Positions 52,298-60,827 of a DNA stretch of 64,000 nucleotides are shown piece by piece. The translations under genes were made by a program, and so were the position numbers. The stretch is from Clostridium amylolyticum. Lineage in GTDB: Bacteria; Bacillota; Clostridia; Clostridiales; Clostridiaceae. The notes below the pieces were generated by a model, which saw nothing but the letters and a program-made list of their open reading frames with translations, ran no database searches and was not told the origin of the DNA. The stretch is taken from NCBI RefSeq assembly GCF_900142075.1, contig NZ_FQZO01000003.1, positions 124,001-188,000 of the forward strand. The letters run 5' to 3'. The first letter of the stretch is position 1, and every line of letters begins with the position of its first letter.

Positions 52298-53872
52298 CTA
52301 TTGTTTTACAACCTGTGGCCACTCCAATTCAAATCCTTGCTGTCTTAGTTGTAATTGGAATGCTGAAAGATGTTTATCGGTATTTCTTAATTCTCTTGGA
52401 GAAATATTATTATTTAAACAGTAGGCTGCAGCATACCCTGCTGTTTCTCCTATATTCCACTCCACGGGATGAAGCCTGTAACATCCGTTGGTGATATGAG
52501 TTGTTCCTATATTTTTGCAGGCTGCAAGAAGGTTGTTCATCCTTACAGGTATTAAACTTCCTAAAGGTATTTGGAAAGGAAGTGATGATATATCTACATA
52601 ATTTCTATTTCCTGTACTTGGATGAAGGTCAATTCTATAAGCACCTATTCCCACGCTATCTTTAAACTCTTCTGCGGCTTTACCATTTCTCATTTCTGTA
52701 CCCACGTGTTGTTCTAAAACTGTAAACTCTGCCTTGATCCTTCTGGATTCCCTTATATAAGGTTGCATAGCTAGTCCGTCTTCTGTACCTACAATATCAC
52801 CTCTAAGCCTTAGACCAGGGTATCCGATCTTTCCATCACGGGTAGGAGCTTCAGTCTGCATCCAATAAAGTAATGAAAGACTTACCTGTCTTGCTCCCTC
52901 TAAGTGACGTTTTGCTTCTTCTTCGCTAACATCGAAGATAGGTCCTAACCAGTAATCGTTTTGAGGCCAGTTAACTAAGGTTACGCTACTATCAAAGGTA
53001 CCTGGCAGAAAATTATCCTTATCTAATATTTGTCTATATCCCCATAGTGAGTCCATGGTATTAGAAGGGAAAAGTACCATATCTCTTACATCAAGAGTTG
53101 CAGGCCTTAAAATCTGCCAGCTTAAATGTTTAACTGGCCAGAAGTCAGCCTGATATTCTCTCCAAAAATCGTAATCTTTAGGTTTTTCTATAGTATGATC
53201 TTCGCCTTCTATGTAATCCATAGCAAAGCACCAAGTAACAGCCTGCATGTCCATAGGGTCTGGATCTCCTGGCAAAGCATGCATTTCTCCAGTTTGGGAT
53301 ATGGATTCAGAACCTGTTACATACTCTGTACCTGAAATAGGAAGAAGATCTCCACACTCCGTAGCATCTAAAAAGTAAGGAGCAGTAAGTACATATTCAT
53401 TTCCATGGTCAAGATTCCTTACTGTTACAGAAGTTATTTCATCTCCTGAAGTTTCTGCTGCTGTAAGTTTGTACCTTGTTAATATAGTAAGTCTTCCAGA
53501 GTGCACATAAGGTGCTAGCATGTCATTTATTATGGCTAAAGCTGCTCTTGGTTCATGGCAAATTCTACCTACCCAGCCATTGCCGGGATTTAAAAAAGTA
53601 TTGCTTCTTGCTTTTTCAGTTACTGGAAAATTGTTTTTATAGTAATTTCTTAATCTATTCCTTAATTCTCTATAGCTAGCTGTACAACCAAATTGTTCAA
53701 TCCACATATGCTCATCTGGAGGAACAGCTTGATTAGTAAGTTGTCCACCTATCCAATGCGTGTCCTCTGTCATTATTACTTTTTTACCAGCACTTGCTGC
53801 TGATAAAGCTGCTGCCACTCCCCCAAGGCTTCCGCCGGTAATGACAATATCAGCATGAAGTTCTCTTCCCAT
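52298..53872 (-). CDS. FAD-dependent oxidoreductase (FAD_oxidored family)
   Basis: A 524-residue flavoprotein of the PF12831 type. The dinucleotide motif IVITGGSLGGVAAALSAASAGK at residues about 9-30 is followed by WIGGQLTNQAVPPDE, a segment typical of this family. The C-terminal FAD-contact region has NNLLAACKNIGTTHITNGCYRLHPVEWNIGETAG. Members are often found in glycan and sugar-acid loci, with substrates mostly unknown. AGGAGGT in the mRNA precedes the ATG. It is the only minus-strand gene in this half of the window, convergent with the SGNH hydrolase gene. Confidence 0.88.
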   Translation of the reverse strand: MGRELHADIVITGGSLGGVAAALSAASAGKKVIMTEDTHWIGGQLTNQAVPPDEHMWIEQFGCTASYRELRNRLRNYYKNNFPVTEKARSNTFLNPGNGWVGRICHEPRAALAIINDMLAPYVHSGRLTILTRYKLTAAETSGDEITSVTVRNLDHGNEYVLTAPYFLDATECGDLLPISGTEYVTGSESISQTGEMHALPGDPDPMDMQAVTWCFAMDYIEGEDHTIEKPKDYDFWREYQADFWPVKHLSWQILRPATLDVRDMVLFPSNTMDSLWGYRQILDKDNFLPGTFDSSVTLVNWPQNDYWLGPIFDVSEEEAKRHLEGARQVSLSLLYWMQTEAPTRDGKIGYPGLRLRGDIVGTEDGLAMQPYIRESRRIKAEFTVLEQHVGTEMRNGKAAEEFKDSVGIGAYRIDLHPSTGNRNYVDISSLPFQIPLGSLIPVRMNNLLAACKNIGTTHITNGCYRLHPVEWNIGETAGYAAAYCLNNNISPRELRNTDKHLSAFQLQLRQQGFELEWPQVVKQ

Positions 53873-54117
53873 TAATATAACCTCCTGTTATTCATATAAG
53901 CTTTTGTTGGTCCATGATAAGCTTGTCTTTATTTATCTAAATCTTGCTTTAACTTTTCAGAATAGACATACTTATAGCTAATTCTAATATATCCTTGAAA
54001 AATGCTAATGTATATAAGACTAAATTAACATTTTCTTCACTATAGTAATTAAAATACGTTTACATATTACAAATTATCAGTATTTAATATATTATTTTGT
54101 AATATATGGTGTTAAAT

Positions 54118-54172
54118 CTGAAACTTTTAAGCAAACGACCTCTGAAATTAAGAATCACTTGATATAAGTTTA
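54118..54172 (+). repeat. IS605 right-end-like repeat copy D, fragment
   Basis: AACTTTTAAGCAAACGACCTC, then GAAATTAAGAATCACTTGATAT. Only the last part of the A-C consensus remains. The rest of the 53873-54305 gap is A+T-rich promoter-like DNA between divergent genes. Confidence 0.4.
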
Positions 54173-54305
54173 CTGCAATCTGGCATAAGTTTTTTATATT
54201 TAGTTTTACGGCAAAGTAATTAAGCTTATAATATAAATAACTTAAATATAAAATATTTGTAAGTATGTAATATTATATAAAATGAAAATTATAAGAGGTG
54301 ATTGA

Positions 54306-55190
54306 ATGTTTAGAATTGGTATTATTGGATCAGACAATAGCCATGCTGAAATTTTTGCTAAACTTTGCAACTTAAAAGACAAGGATACTCAAGAATATGC
54401 ATTTCCAGATTGTAGAGTAGTAGGTATATACGGACATGACAAATATAGAACTGAAGAAGTAGCAAAAAATGCACAAATTGAATTTATAGCCCAAGACCCT
54501 AGAGAATTTATGGGGAAGGTAGATGCGGTAATGGTGGTATTTAGACATGGAGACTTGCATAAGGAGTACGCTTTACCATTTATTGAAGCGGGAATACCTA
54601 CTTGGATAGACAAACCTTTTACCATAAAAAATAGTGATGCAAGAGAGATATTAGAGGTAGCAAAGAAACATAAAACCTTGGTTACAGGTGGATCTACTTG
54701 TAAATATGCTGAGGATATCCTTATGGCAAAGAACATTGTAGAAGGTCAGGATGAAATAGGCAAAGTAAAAACCGCAGTGATAAGTTTTACCACAAACTTT
54801 GAAAATGAATACGGCGGGATATATTTTTACGGTGCGCACTTAGTGGAAATGGCCTTAGAGATCTTTGGATATGATGTAAAATCCGTTACTTCTAGTAAAT
54901 CAAAAGATTGTGTTACAGCCATATTAAAGTATTCAGATTATCAGGTAACCTTAAACTTTGTAGAAGATCTTATGGAATATAATTTAATCATCATAGGAGA
55001 AAAAGGAACAATAGTAAGAAACATAGATATATCAAATGTGTACAAGTTAGGATTTGAAAGGTTTGTTAATATGCTAAGAACAAAAAAGCAGCCCTACCCT
55101 TTAGAAAACATTTATTCCTCAGTAAAAGTTTTTAATTCCCTAGTGGAATCTTATAAGGAAAATCTAAGCATCCAAGTGCCAGGAAATTAA
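54306..55190 (+). CDS. Gfo/Idh/MocA-family oxidoreductase 4 (short form)
   Basis: A 294-residue dehydrogenase-like protein. The N-terminus RIGIIGSDNSHAEIFAKLCN has a modified glycine loop like some polyol or heptose-type members, then IPTWIDKPFTIKNSDAREIL (Lys in DKPF, replacing EKP). It is about 35 residues shorter than the three at 42-45 kb, with a reduced C-terminal domain. AGAGGTGATT precedes the ATG. It begins a rightward set with the next two genes. Palindromic element 11 begins about 13 nt after the stop. Confidence 0.85.
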   Translation: MFRIGIIGSDNSHAEIFAKLCNLKDKDTQEYAFPDCRVVGIYGHDKYRTEEVAKNAQIEFIAQDPREFMGKVDAVMVVFRHGDLHKEYALPFIEAGIPTWIDKPFTIKNSDAREILEVAKKHKTLVTGGSTCKYAEDILMAKNIVEGQDEIGKVKTAVISFTTNFENEYGGIYFYGAHLVEMALEIFGYDVKSVTSSKSKDCVTAILKYSDYQVTLNFVEDLMEYNLIIIGEKGTIVRNIDISNVYKLGFERFVNMLRTKKQPYPLENIYSSVKVFNSLVESYKENLSIQVPGN

Positions 55191-55203
55191 CAGAAAATGT
55201 AAC

Positions 55204-55290
55204 TGCCTCAGGGGAGGAGACAAAAAATGTAAGCGCCCCAAGGGGGCATCCATTATATGGAACTACCCCTGGGGTGACTCCATATAATGG
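55204..55290. repeat. Palindromic element 11 (three cores, diverged)
   Basis: Cores CCTCAGGGG at 55206, CCCCAAGGG(GG) at 55236 and CCCCTGGGG at 55266, each exactly 30 nt apart. CCATTATATGGA (55250-55261) and TCCATATAATGG (55279-55290) are perfect complements flanking the third core. Most diverged copy in the window, yet the 30-nt spacing is intact. Confidence 0.9.
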
Positions 55291-55316
55291 CAAAATAATT
55301 ATAGGTGGTGTAATTT

Positions 55317-57233
55317 TTGAGCAAGAGAATTGCAGTAATTACTGAAAATAATAGCGATATGCTAAAAATATTGAATAATAATAAGATTGAGGTAGTAGTA
55401 TTTAGGCCAGGAGAGATATACATAAACAGTCTAGAAGATTTTCACTCCATATGCATATTAGGAGGTACTTCGGAAGAACCCCTAATGTTAGGTGCCAGGG
55501 AAAGGAAACTAGTAGAGGACCAGCTTAAGGCTGGTAAGAAAGTCTTTGCAGAATATTGCGGCAGTATATCTAGTGTTTATTATGAAAATCCTCTTAGTAC
55601 AAGATATGAAAGATTAGTTTTCTGTTCTAAAGATAATAAGATTAATAACATTGAAGTGGGAGATATTTTAGATGATCAGTGTGGCATGAGAATTAAACCT
55701 CATGAACAATTTTCCTCGCATAATGTGCCGTTATTGCAGTATGTTAATGTCCATGCACATAAAAAAATAGACTATGTGGATGAGGTAGTAAAAGATATAA
55801 GCAATAGAGCACTTTGGTTTGAAAAAGAGAATTTGATGATATGCAGCTTTAGGCTATCAAATTTCATAACTGCAAGGTTTGCTCCTAAAAATAAAATGAG
55901 AAGCCTTGTGGAATATATTTTACAATGGGTTACTGATAAAAAGATAGATACAAAAGTTGCTAAAGATTATTATGAAATAAAAGGTATGTCCAATAAAGCA
56001 GATACTTTTAATGATGAACTTAAAGAGGCAGCAAAAGATGCGATGACATGGTTTGAAAAATGTGGAATTACAATAAATGAAGGTAAAGATGGTGTTTATG
56101 AAGGCTTTGGTACTGAGGTATATGGTGACGGAAGTCAAAGATTTGCAAAACTTATAAGAGCAGATTGTGCTGGAGAAGTTTCACTAGCATTTTTTATGAA
56201 TTATATTATGAATGGAAATAAAGAAAGCCTTGAAATTTCTGATAATCTTTCTAGTTTCATATTTGATTGCATGCAGGTCAAAGATAATAATGCATATAAT
56301 GGTATGATTAGATGGACACAACAAGCCTGGGAGACATGTTATCAGGATGATGTGGCTAGAGCTATAATAGGACATATGTTGAAATGCTTGTACACAAATT
56401 CTCAGAATTACCTAGAAGAATGTAAGTCAGCCTTAGATTTTATGGTAAAAACCACTGGCACTGACGGGACAAGGGTATTTAGAACAGATATTCTGGAATT
56501 GAATGAAGATAAGATTAATGAGCTTAAAGATAATCCAGGTAATCTGGCCAGCGCTCATTATAATGCATATTATCATGCGTCATTATTAATTGCCTATAAG
56601 CTTACCGGCGTGGATATATATAAAGACGTAGCCATAAAAGGACTTACCACTATCATGGGAGCTTATCCTGAAACTGTAAGAGAGCAAAGTCAGACGGAAG
56701 AATACTGTAGGTTAATACTTCCTTTAAGCTGGCTTTACTGGGTAACGGGAGAAGAAATTCATAAAGAATGGTTATACAAAGTGGCTAAGGATCTTCAACA
56801 GTTTAAGCATAGCACAGGCGCTTATCTAGAATGGGATGAAGGTTACAAGGCTACTATGAGAAATACTAAAGGAGATGGAGAATGCTCTCTTTTATCAGAA
56901 AATGGAGATACCGTAGTAGATTTTCTATACTCCAATAACTGGCTTCCTATGGGCTTTATGCAAGCTTACTTTGTAACAGGGGATGAATATTTTAAAAATT
57001 TATGGGAAGAAAATATTAAATTTATACTAGGAACCCAAATTAAAAGCGGTGATGCTAAAATAAATGGGGCATGGGCTAGAGGTTTTGATGTAGAGTATAT
57101 GGAATACTTCGGTTCTCCTGCAGATGTAGGCTGGGGGCCTTGGGCTATTGAATCAGGTTGGACAGTTGCAGAGATAACTTCAGGGATTTTCATGGGAATT
57201 TTAGAGGATAAACTAAAAGAGTTTTATAAGTAA
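55317..57233 (+). CDS. Unrecognised two-domain protein, GATase-like N-terminus and helical-barrel C-terminus
   Basis: A 638-residue protein without signal peptide. The N-terminal about 210 residues look like a class I glutaminase-like fold of the kind found in some glycosidases: VITENNSDMLK, SICILGGTSEEP, QLKAGKKVFAEYCGSISSVY. The remainder (about 235-630) is helical with GIRADCAGEVSLAFF-like and WLYWVTGEEIHKEWLYKVAK segments that suggest an (alpha/alpha)6 barrel as in glycosidases or lyases. I cannot name a family. Start is TTG 55317 after AGGTGGTG. The neighbours GH20 and Gfo/Idh/MocA suggest a carbohydrate substrate. Confidence 0.7.
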   Translation: MSKRIAVITENNSDMLKILNNNKIEVVVFRPGEIYINSLEDFHSICILGGTSEEPLMLGARERKLVEDQLKAGKKVFAEYCGSISSVYYENPLSTRYERLVFCSKDNKINNIEVGDILDDQCGMRIKPHEQFSSHNVPLLQYVNVHAHKKIDYVDEVVKDISNRALWFEKENLMICSFRLSNFITARFAPKNKMRSLVEYILQWVTDKKIDTKVAKDYYEIKGMSNKADTFNDELKEAAKDAMTWFEKCGITINEGKDGVYEGFGTEVYGDGSQRFAKLIRADCAGEVSLAFFMNYIMNGNKESLEISDNLSSFIFDCMQVKDNNAYNGMIRWTQQAWETCYQDDVARAIIGHMLKCLYTNSQNYLEECKSALDFMVKTTGTDGTRVFRTDILELNEDKINELKDNPGNLASAHYNAYYHASLLIAYKLTGVDIYKDVAIKGLTTIMGAYPETVREQSQTEEYCRLILPLSWLYWVTGEEIHKEWLYKVAKDLQQFKHSTGAYLEWDEGYKATMRNTKGDGECSLLSENGDTVVDFLYSNNWLPMGFMQAYFVTGDEYFKNLWEENIKFILGTQIKSGDAKINGAWARGFDVEYMEYFGSPADVGWGPWAIESGWTVAEITSGIFMGILEDKLKEFYK

Positions 57234-57351
57234 TTTTTTATAAAGATTAAGATAGTTATAGACAGTTTTCTTGTCCTTATAGCTTCAGTAGATGTAATCT
57301 TTTATAAAGATTAAATTAGTTAGCTTTAGTTTTGAACAATAATATGAATTC

Positions 57352-57400
57352 AGAGGCATAAGAGTTTACCTATATAAAATCTTATGTCTCTTTCTTTTTT
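57352..57400 (+). terminator. Terminator after the two-domain protein gene
   Basis: AGAGGCATAAGA and TCTTATGTCTCT form a 12-bp stem with one G-U, 16-nt loop, then TTCTTTTTT. It ends the 54306-57233 unit. Confidence 0.85.
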
Positions 57401-57487
57401 CTAAAAATATAAAGACATTTGGAAGTTTTAGTATGCTTTTAAATCTCGAATTTTCATATTTTGAAAATTATTAAAGAAGATTTGGAA

Positions 57488-57541
57488 GCCTTGATATATT
57501 ATTTTAAAGTGTGAGCTTTGATATATTACTTTCAAGGTTTG
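57488..57541. repeat. 27-nt tandem duplication
   Basis: Two adjacent 27-nt copies sharing GC.TTGATATATTA.TTT.AA at about 75-80 percent identity, with CCTTGA/TCAAGG at the ends. It lies in the gap 57234-57789, which also holds AATCTTTTATAAAGATT at 57298 and no gene. Confidence 0.6.
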
Positions 57542-57789
57542 CTATAACAAAATCCTTTCAATTTTAGCATTCAATAAATTAATTTATAAAATAAAAGACA
57601 TAAACTTATAATATGTTAATTTTGTATAGGTTTTATTAATATTATACCTTCACAGCATGAAGGAAATTTGTGAAACTATATTTGTAATAGTAAATGCAGT
57701 AAAACACTGTACTATATGAAATCGATTTATAAAACTTTGTTTACATGAAAATTTTTAGTACATGTATAAACAATGAAAGGAAGTGTCAA

Positions 57790-59670
57790 ATGTTTTTATT
57801 ACCTAATCCACTTAAATTAGAAATGAAAGAGGGAGCATTCTTCCTAGATAGACGCTGTGAGATAGTGCTTAATACTAGCTGTGATTTCAAGGATATGGAA
57901 ACTGCTAGACTTTTGAAAAAAGAAATTGAAAGTGTTACTGGCTTTAATATTTTGATTAATAGAGCTTTTGCTGAAAAACCATTAAATAATATACTGCTTA
58001 AAAGGTGCAGTAACAAACAGGAAATATATGGTGAAAAAGAAGGGTACAAAATTATTATCAATGAAGATGGAATAGAGATATGTGCAGGCGACAATGCTGG
58101 TCTATTCTACGGTGTACAAACTCTTCGTCAGGTTATAAGACAAAATGCTGCGGAGCTACCAGCATTAATTATAGAGGACAAGCCTTACTTTAAAAATAGA
58201 GGGTTTTATCATGATGTAACCAGGGGGAAAGTACCTACTTTAGAAACCTTGAAGGAACTTGTAGACAGGGCATCTTTTTATAAGATAAATCATTTAGAGC
58301 TATATATAGAACATTCCTTCGCTTTTAAAAATTTAAGCGAAATATGGATGGATAAAGACCCTCTTACTGCAGAAGAAATATTGGAATTAGATGAATACTG
58401 CATTAAAAGGCATGTGGAGCTTGTACCTTCACTTTCTACCTTTGGCCATTTATACGAGCTCTTAACCTCAAGATCCTATGCTCATCTATGTGAATTAGAA
58501 GTAGATATGAATAAGCCTTATTCCTGGATGGATAGAATGAGGCACCATACTTTAGATGTATCCAATGAAGAGAGCATTAAGATTATAGAGGATATGCTGG
58601 CTGAATTTGTACCTTTATTTAGTTCAAAAAAATTCAACATATGCTGTGATGAGACCTTTGATTTAGGAAAAGGCAAAAATTCTCATAAGCTAGAACAGCT
58701 AGGCAGCGGCAGATTATATGTGGATTTCCTTAATAAAGTAATAAAGGCTATGTATAAGTATGATAAGGAAGTAATGTTCTGGGGAGATATAATACTTAAG
58801 CATCCTGAATATCTTTCTGAGATTTCAAAAGATGTGACTTGCTTAAACTGGGGTTATCATGCTGGGGTAACAGAAGATGATACAAGAACAGTAGCTGAAT
58901 CTGGACTTCCTCAATATGTATGTCCATCAGTTACAGGCTGGAATAGAATGATGAATGAAATGGACAATGCTTTTATAAATATCATCAAGATGGTGGAGTA
59001 TGGTAAAAAATATAATGCGGTAGGAGTTTTAAATACAGACTGGGGCGATTTTGGCCATGTTAATTTATTTGGAAACTCCATGCCAGGAATGATTTTTGCT
59101 GCATCTCTAACCTGGAATCCAGAGGGAGAAAAAGATATTGAAATAGCAGATGAAGCTATATCCACCTTAGAGTATGGAAAAGATAGCAAAGGTATGATGA
59201 AGCTTTTAAGAGAATTATCCAGACAGCAGCCTTTCCATTGGTCTTTCTTAACCTTCTGGAAAGAAAGAGAGCTCCATGAATCAGAGTATATAGCTCCATG
59301 GATGGAGAGAGTAAGAAACATAGACCATATAGCAGTTACCAAGGCTTATCACAAAGCTGTAGAACTTGAAAAAGAATTGATTAAAATTGCTAAGGACGTA
59401 TCTCTAGACAGAAGAATAGACATGGAAGAATTTATAATATCCGCTGAAGGTGTAGTGATTATGGAAGCCTTATTCCTAGCCATAAAGAAATATAGTTTCG
59501 GCTTTGAAGAAGTAGAGCTTGTTATGGAGCCCAAGGCCCTTGCCACAAAGATAGAATATTGGCTAGCAGATTACTGCAACCTTTGGAGAAAGCGCAACAA
59601 AGAAAGCGAGCTTCAAAGAATAAAAGAAACCTTCATCTATGTTACCAACTTCTTAAGAGATATAAAGTAA
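57790..59670 (+). CDS. Glycoside hydrolase family 20 (beta-N-acetylhexosaminidase-type)
   Basis: A 626-residue cytoplasmic enzyme. A small N-terminal GH20b domain (to about 130; YKIIINEDGIEICAGDNAGL) precedes the TIM barrel: FKNRGFYHDVTRGKVP, VPSLSTFGHLYELL, and the catalytic Asp287-Glu288 in NICCDETFDLGKGKNS. GH20 enzymes release terminal GlcNAc, GalNAc or related residues through substrate-assisted catalysis. No signal peptide, so it acts on imported oligosaccharides. The frame opens at 57745, but AAAGGAAG at 57776-57783 sets ATG 57790. A C-terminal helical region of about 150 residues has no recognised domain. Confidence 0.88.
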   Translation: MFLLPNPLKLEMKEGAFFLDRRCEIVLNTSCDFKDMETARLLKKEIESVTGFNILINRAFAEKPLNNILLKRCSNKQEIYGEKEGYKIIINEDGIEICAGDNAGLFYGVQTLRQVIRQNAAELPALIIEDKPYFKNRGFYHDVTRGKVPTLETLKELVDRASFYKINHLELYIEHSFAFKNLSEIWMDKDPLTAEEILELDEYCIKRHVELVPSLSTFGHLYELLTSRSYAHLCELEVDMNKPYSWMDRMRHHTLDVSNEESIKIIEDMLAEFVPLFSSKKFNICCDETFDLGKGKNSHKLEQLGSGRLYVDFLNKVIKAMYKYDKEVMFWGDIILKHPEYLSEISKDVTCLNWGYHAGVTEDDTRTVAESGLPQYVCPSVTGWNRMMNEMDNAFINIIKMVEYGKKYNAVGVLNTDWGDFGHVNLFGNSMPGMIFAASLTWNPEGEKDIEIADEAISTLEYGKDSKGMMKLLRELSRQQPFHWSFLTFWKERELHESEYIAPWMERVRNIDHIAVTKAYHKAVELEKELIKIAKDVSLDRRIDMEEFIISAEGVVIMEALFLAIKKYSFGFEEVELVMEPKALATKIEYWLADYCNLWRKRNKESELQRIKETFIYVTNFLRDIK

Positions 59671-59676
59671 CTAACA

Positions 59677-59741
59677 AATTTTGGGAGCACCCCAGGGGCG
59701 CTCCCTTTTTATGGGAGTGCCCCTGGGGTGCTTACAAAATT
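59677..59741. repeat. Palindromic element 12
   Basis: Outer arms AATTTTG and CAAAATT, cores CCCCAGGGG at 59690 and CCCCTGGGG at 59720, 30 nt apart, inner GCTCCC/GGGAGTG. It starts 7 nt after the GH20 stop. The T-rich loop is TTTTTAT. Confidence 0.95.
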
Positions 59742-59854
59742 CTCCTTTTCACTAAAGTGCTTAATATTTTCCCCATTATAGCAATTTTGTTATATTTAAA
59801 GGTTTACAGATTTTTAATAAAATTAGTATAAAGAATGAAGAAAGGATGAAATAA

Positions 59855-60811
59855 ATGCAGCTCTCTAGGAAAGAATTAGAAGTTTCAAAATTATCTTCCA
59901 AAAAAAAGAATAAGGCATGGATTGACATAAAGAAAGATTGGGATCTTTATTTACTACTGGTGCCTGGTTTAGTAACGTTATTTATTTTTAAATATACACC
60001 AATGTATGGTTTAATTATTGCCTTTCAGGATTTCAATATTTTTTCGGGGATTACAGGAAGTGAATGGGTAGGATTAGCTAACTTTAGAAAACTATTTTCA
60101 TCACCAGAATTTTTGAATGTATTTAGGAATACCTTGATAATCAGTGTATCTAAAATAATCTTTCTCTTCCCTTTGCCTATAATATTGGCGATATTATTAA
60201 ATGAAATTAAGAATTTAATATTTAAAAAGAGTGTACAAACAGTTATATATCTTCCTCACTTCATATCCTGGGTTATAGTAAGTGGATTATTTATGAACTT
60301 ACTCTCCGTTAATGGTGGAATAGTAAATACTATAATAAGTAAGTTTGGGGGGCAACCCATTGCATTCTTCATGGAACCTAGCAAGTTTAGACCTCTATTA
60401 GTTATTACAGAAGGATGGAAAGAAGTTGGATGGGGAACCATAGTTTATTTGGCAGCTATAACAGGGATAGAACAAGAACAGTACGAAGCCGCAAAAATTG
60501 ATGGTGCTAATAAGCTTCAGCAGATATTAAGTATAACCATTCCAGGGATTGCCCCTACCATAGTGCTTATGTTTATATTAAGACTTGGTTCAGTATTAGA
60601 AGCAGGGACAGAACAAATTATGGTTATGTATAATGCAGTGGTTTATAACGTATCTGACGTTATTGGAACTTATGTATTTAGAGTAGGTCTTGGAACTTCA
60701 GATTATAGTTTCTCAACAGCGGTAGGATTATTTAATTCTGTGGTATCCTTTATGCTGGTAGTTGGAGGGAACTATCTATGTAAGAAGTTCTTGGACAAGA
60801 GTATTTGGTAA
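59855..60811 (+). CDS. LplB-type oligosaccharide ABC transporter permease
   Basis: A 318-residue permease with a cytoplasmic N-terminal extension, then helix LYLLLVPGLVTLFIFKYTPM followed by YGLIIAFQDFNIFSG, characteristic of LplB/YtcP-group importers. The EAA loop is QYEAAKIDGANKLQQILSIT. Six helices are expected. AAAGGATG precedes the ATG. Its partner permease follows after 16 nt. A binding-protein gene is not seen in the window and may lie past the right edge, after the kinase gene. Confidence 0.92.
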   Translation: MQLSRKELEVSKLSSKKKNKAWIDIKKDWDLYLLLVPGLVTLFIFKYTPMYGLIIAFQDFNIFSGITGSEWVGLANFRKLFSSPEFLNVFRNTLIISVSKIIFLFPLPIILAILLNEIKNLIFKKSVQTVIYLPHFISWVIVSGLFMNLLSVNGGIVNTIISKFGGQPIAFFMEPSKFRPLLVITEGWKEVGWGTIVYLAAITGIEQEQYEAAKIDGANKLQQILSITIPGIAPTIVLMFILRLGSVLEAGTEQIMVMYNAVVYNVSDVIGTYVFRVGLGTSDYSFSTAVGLFNSVVSFMLVVGGNYLCKKFLDKSIW

Positions 60812-60827
60812 AGGAGGTACTTTATAA

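Noticed and set aside
54389..54736. Antisense frame opposite oxidoreductase 4
   Set aside because: No ribosome site and no domain; the sense frame has a full Rossmann and DKP motif.
58911..59342. Long antisense frame opposite the GH20 gene
   Set aside because: No ribosome site, no recognisable domain, and it lies fully opposite a well-supported catalytic domain.
497..59741. Palindromic elements as ordinary rho-independent terminators
   Set aside because: Most lack a T-run after the stem, cores and 30-nt spacing are conserved in a way terminators are not, and element 1 lies between two divergent promoters.
59559..59831. Plus-strand frame across the GH20 end and element 12
   Set aside because: Out of frame with GH20, no ribosome site, and it translates through the palindromic repeat.
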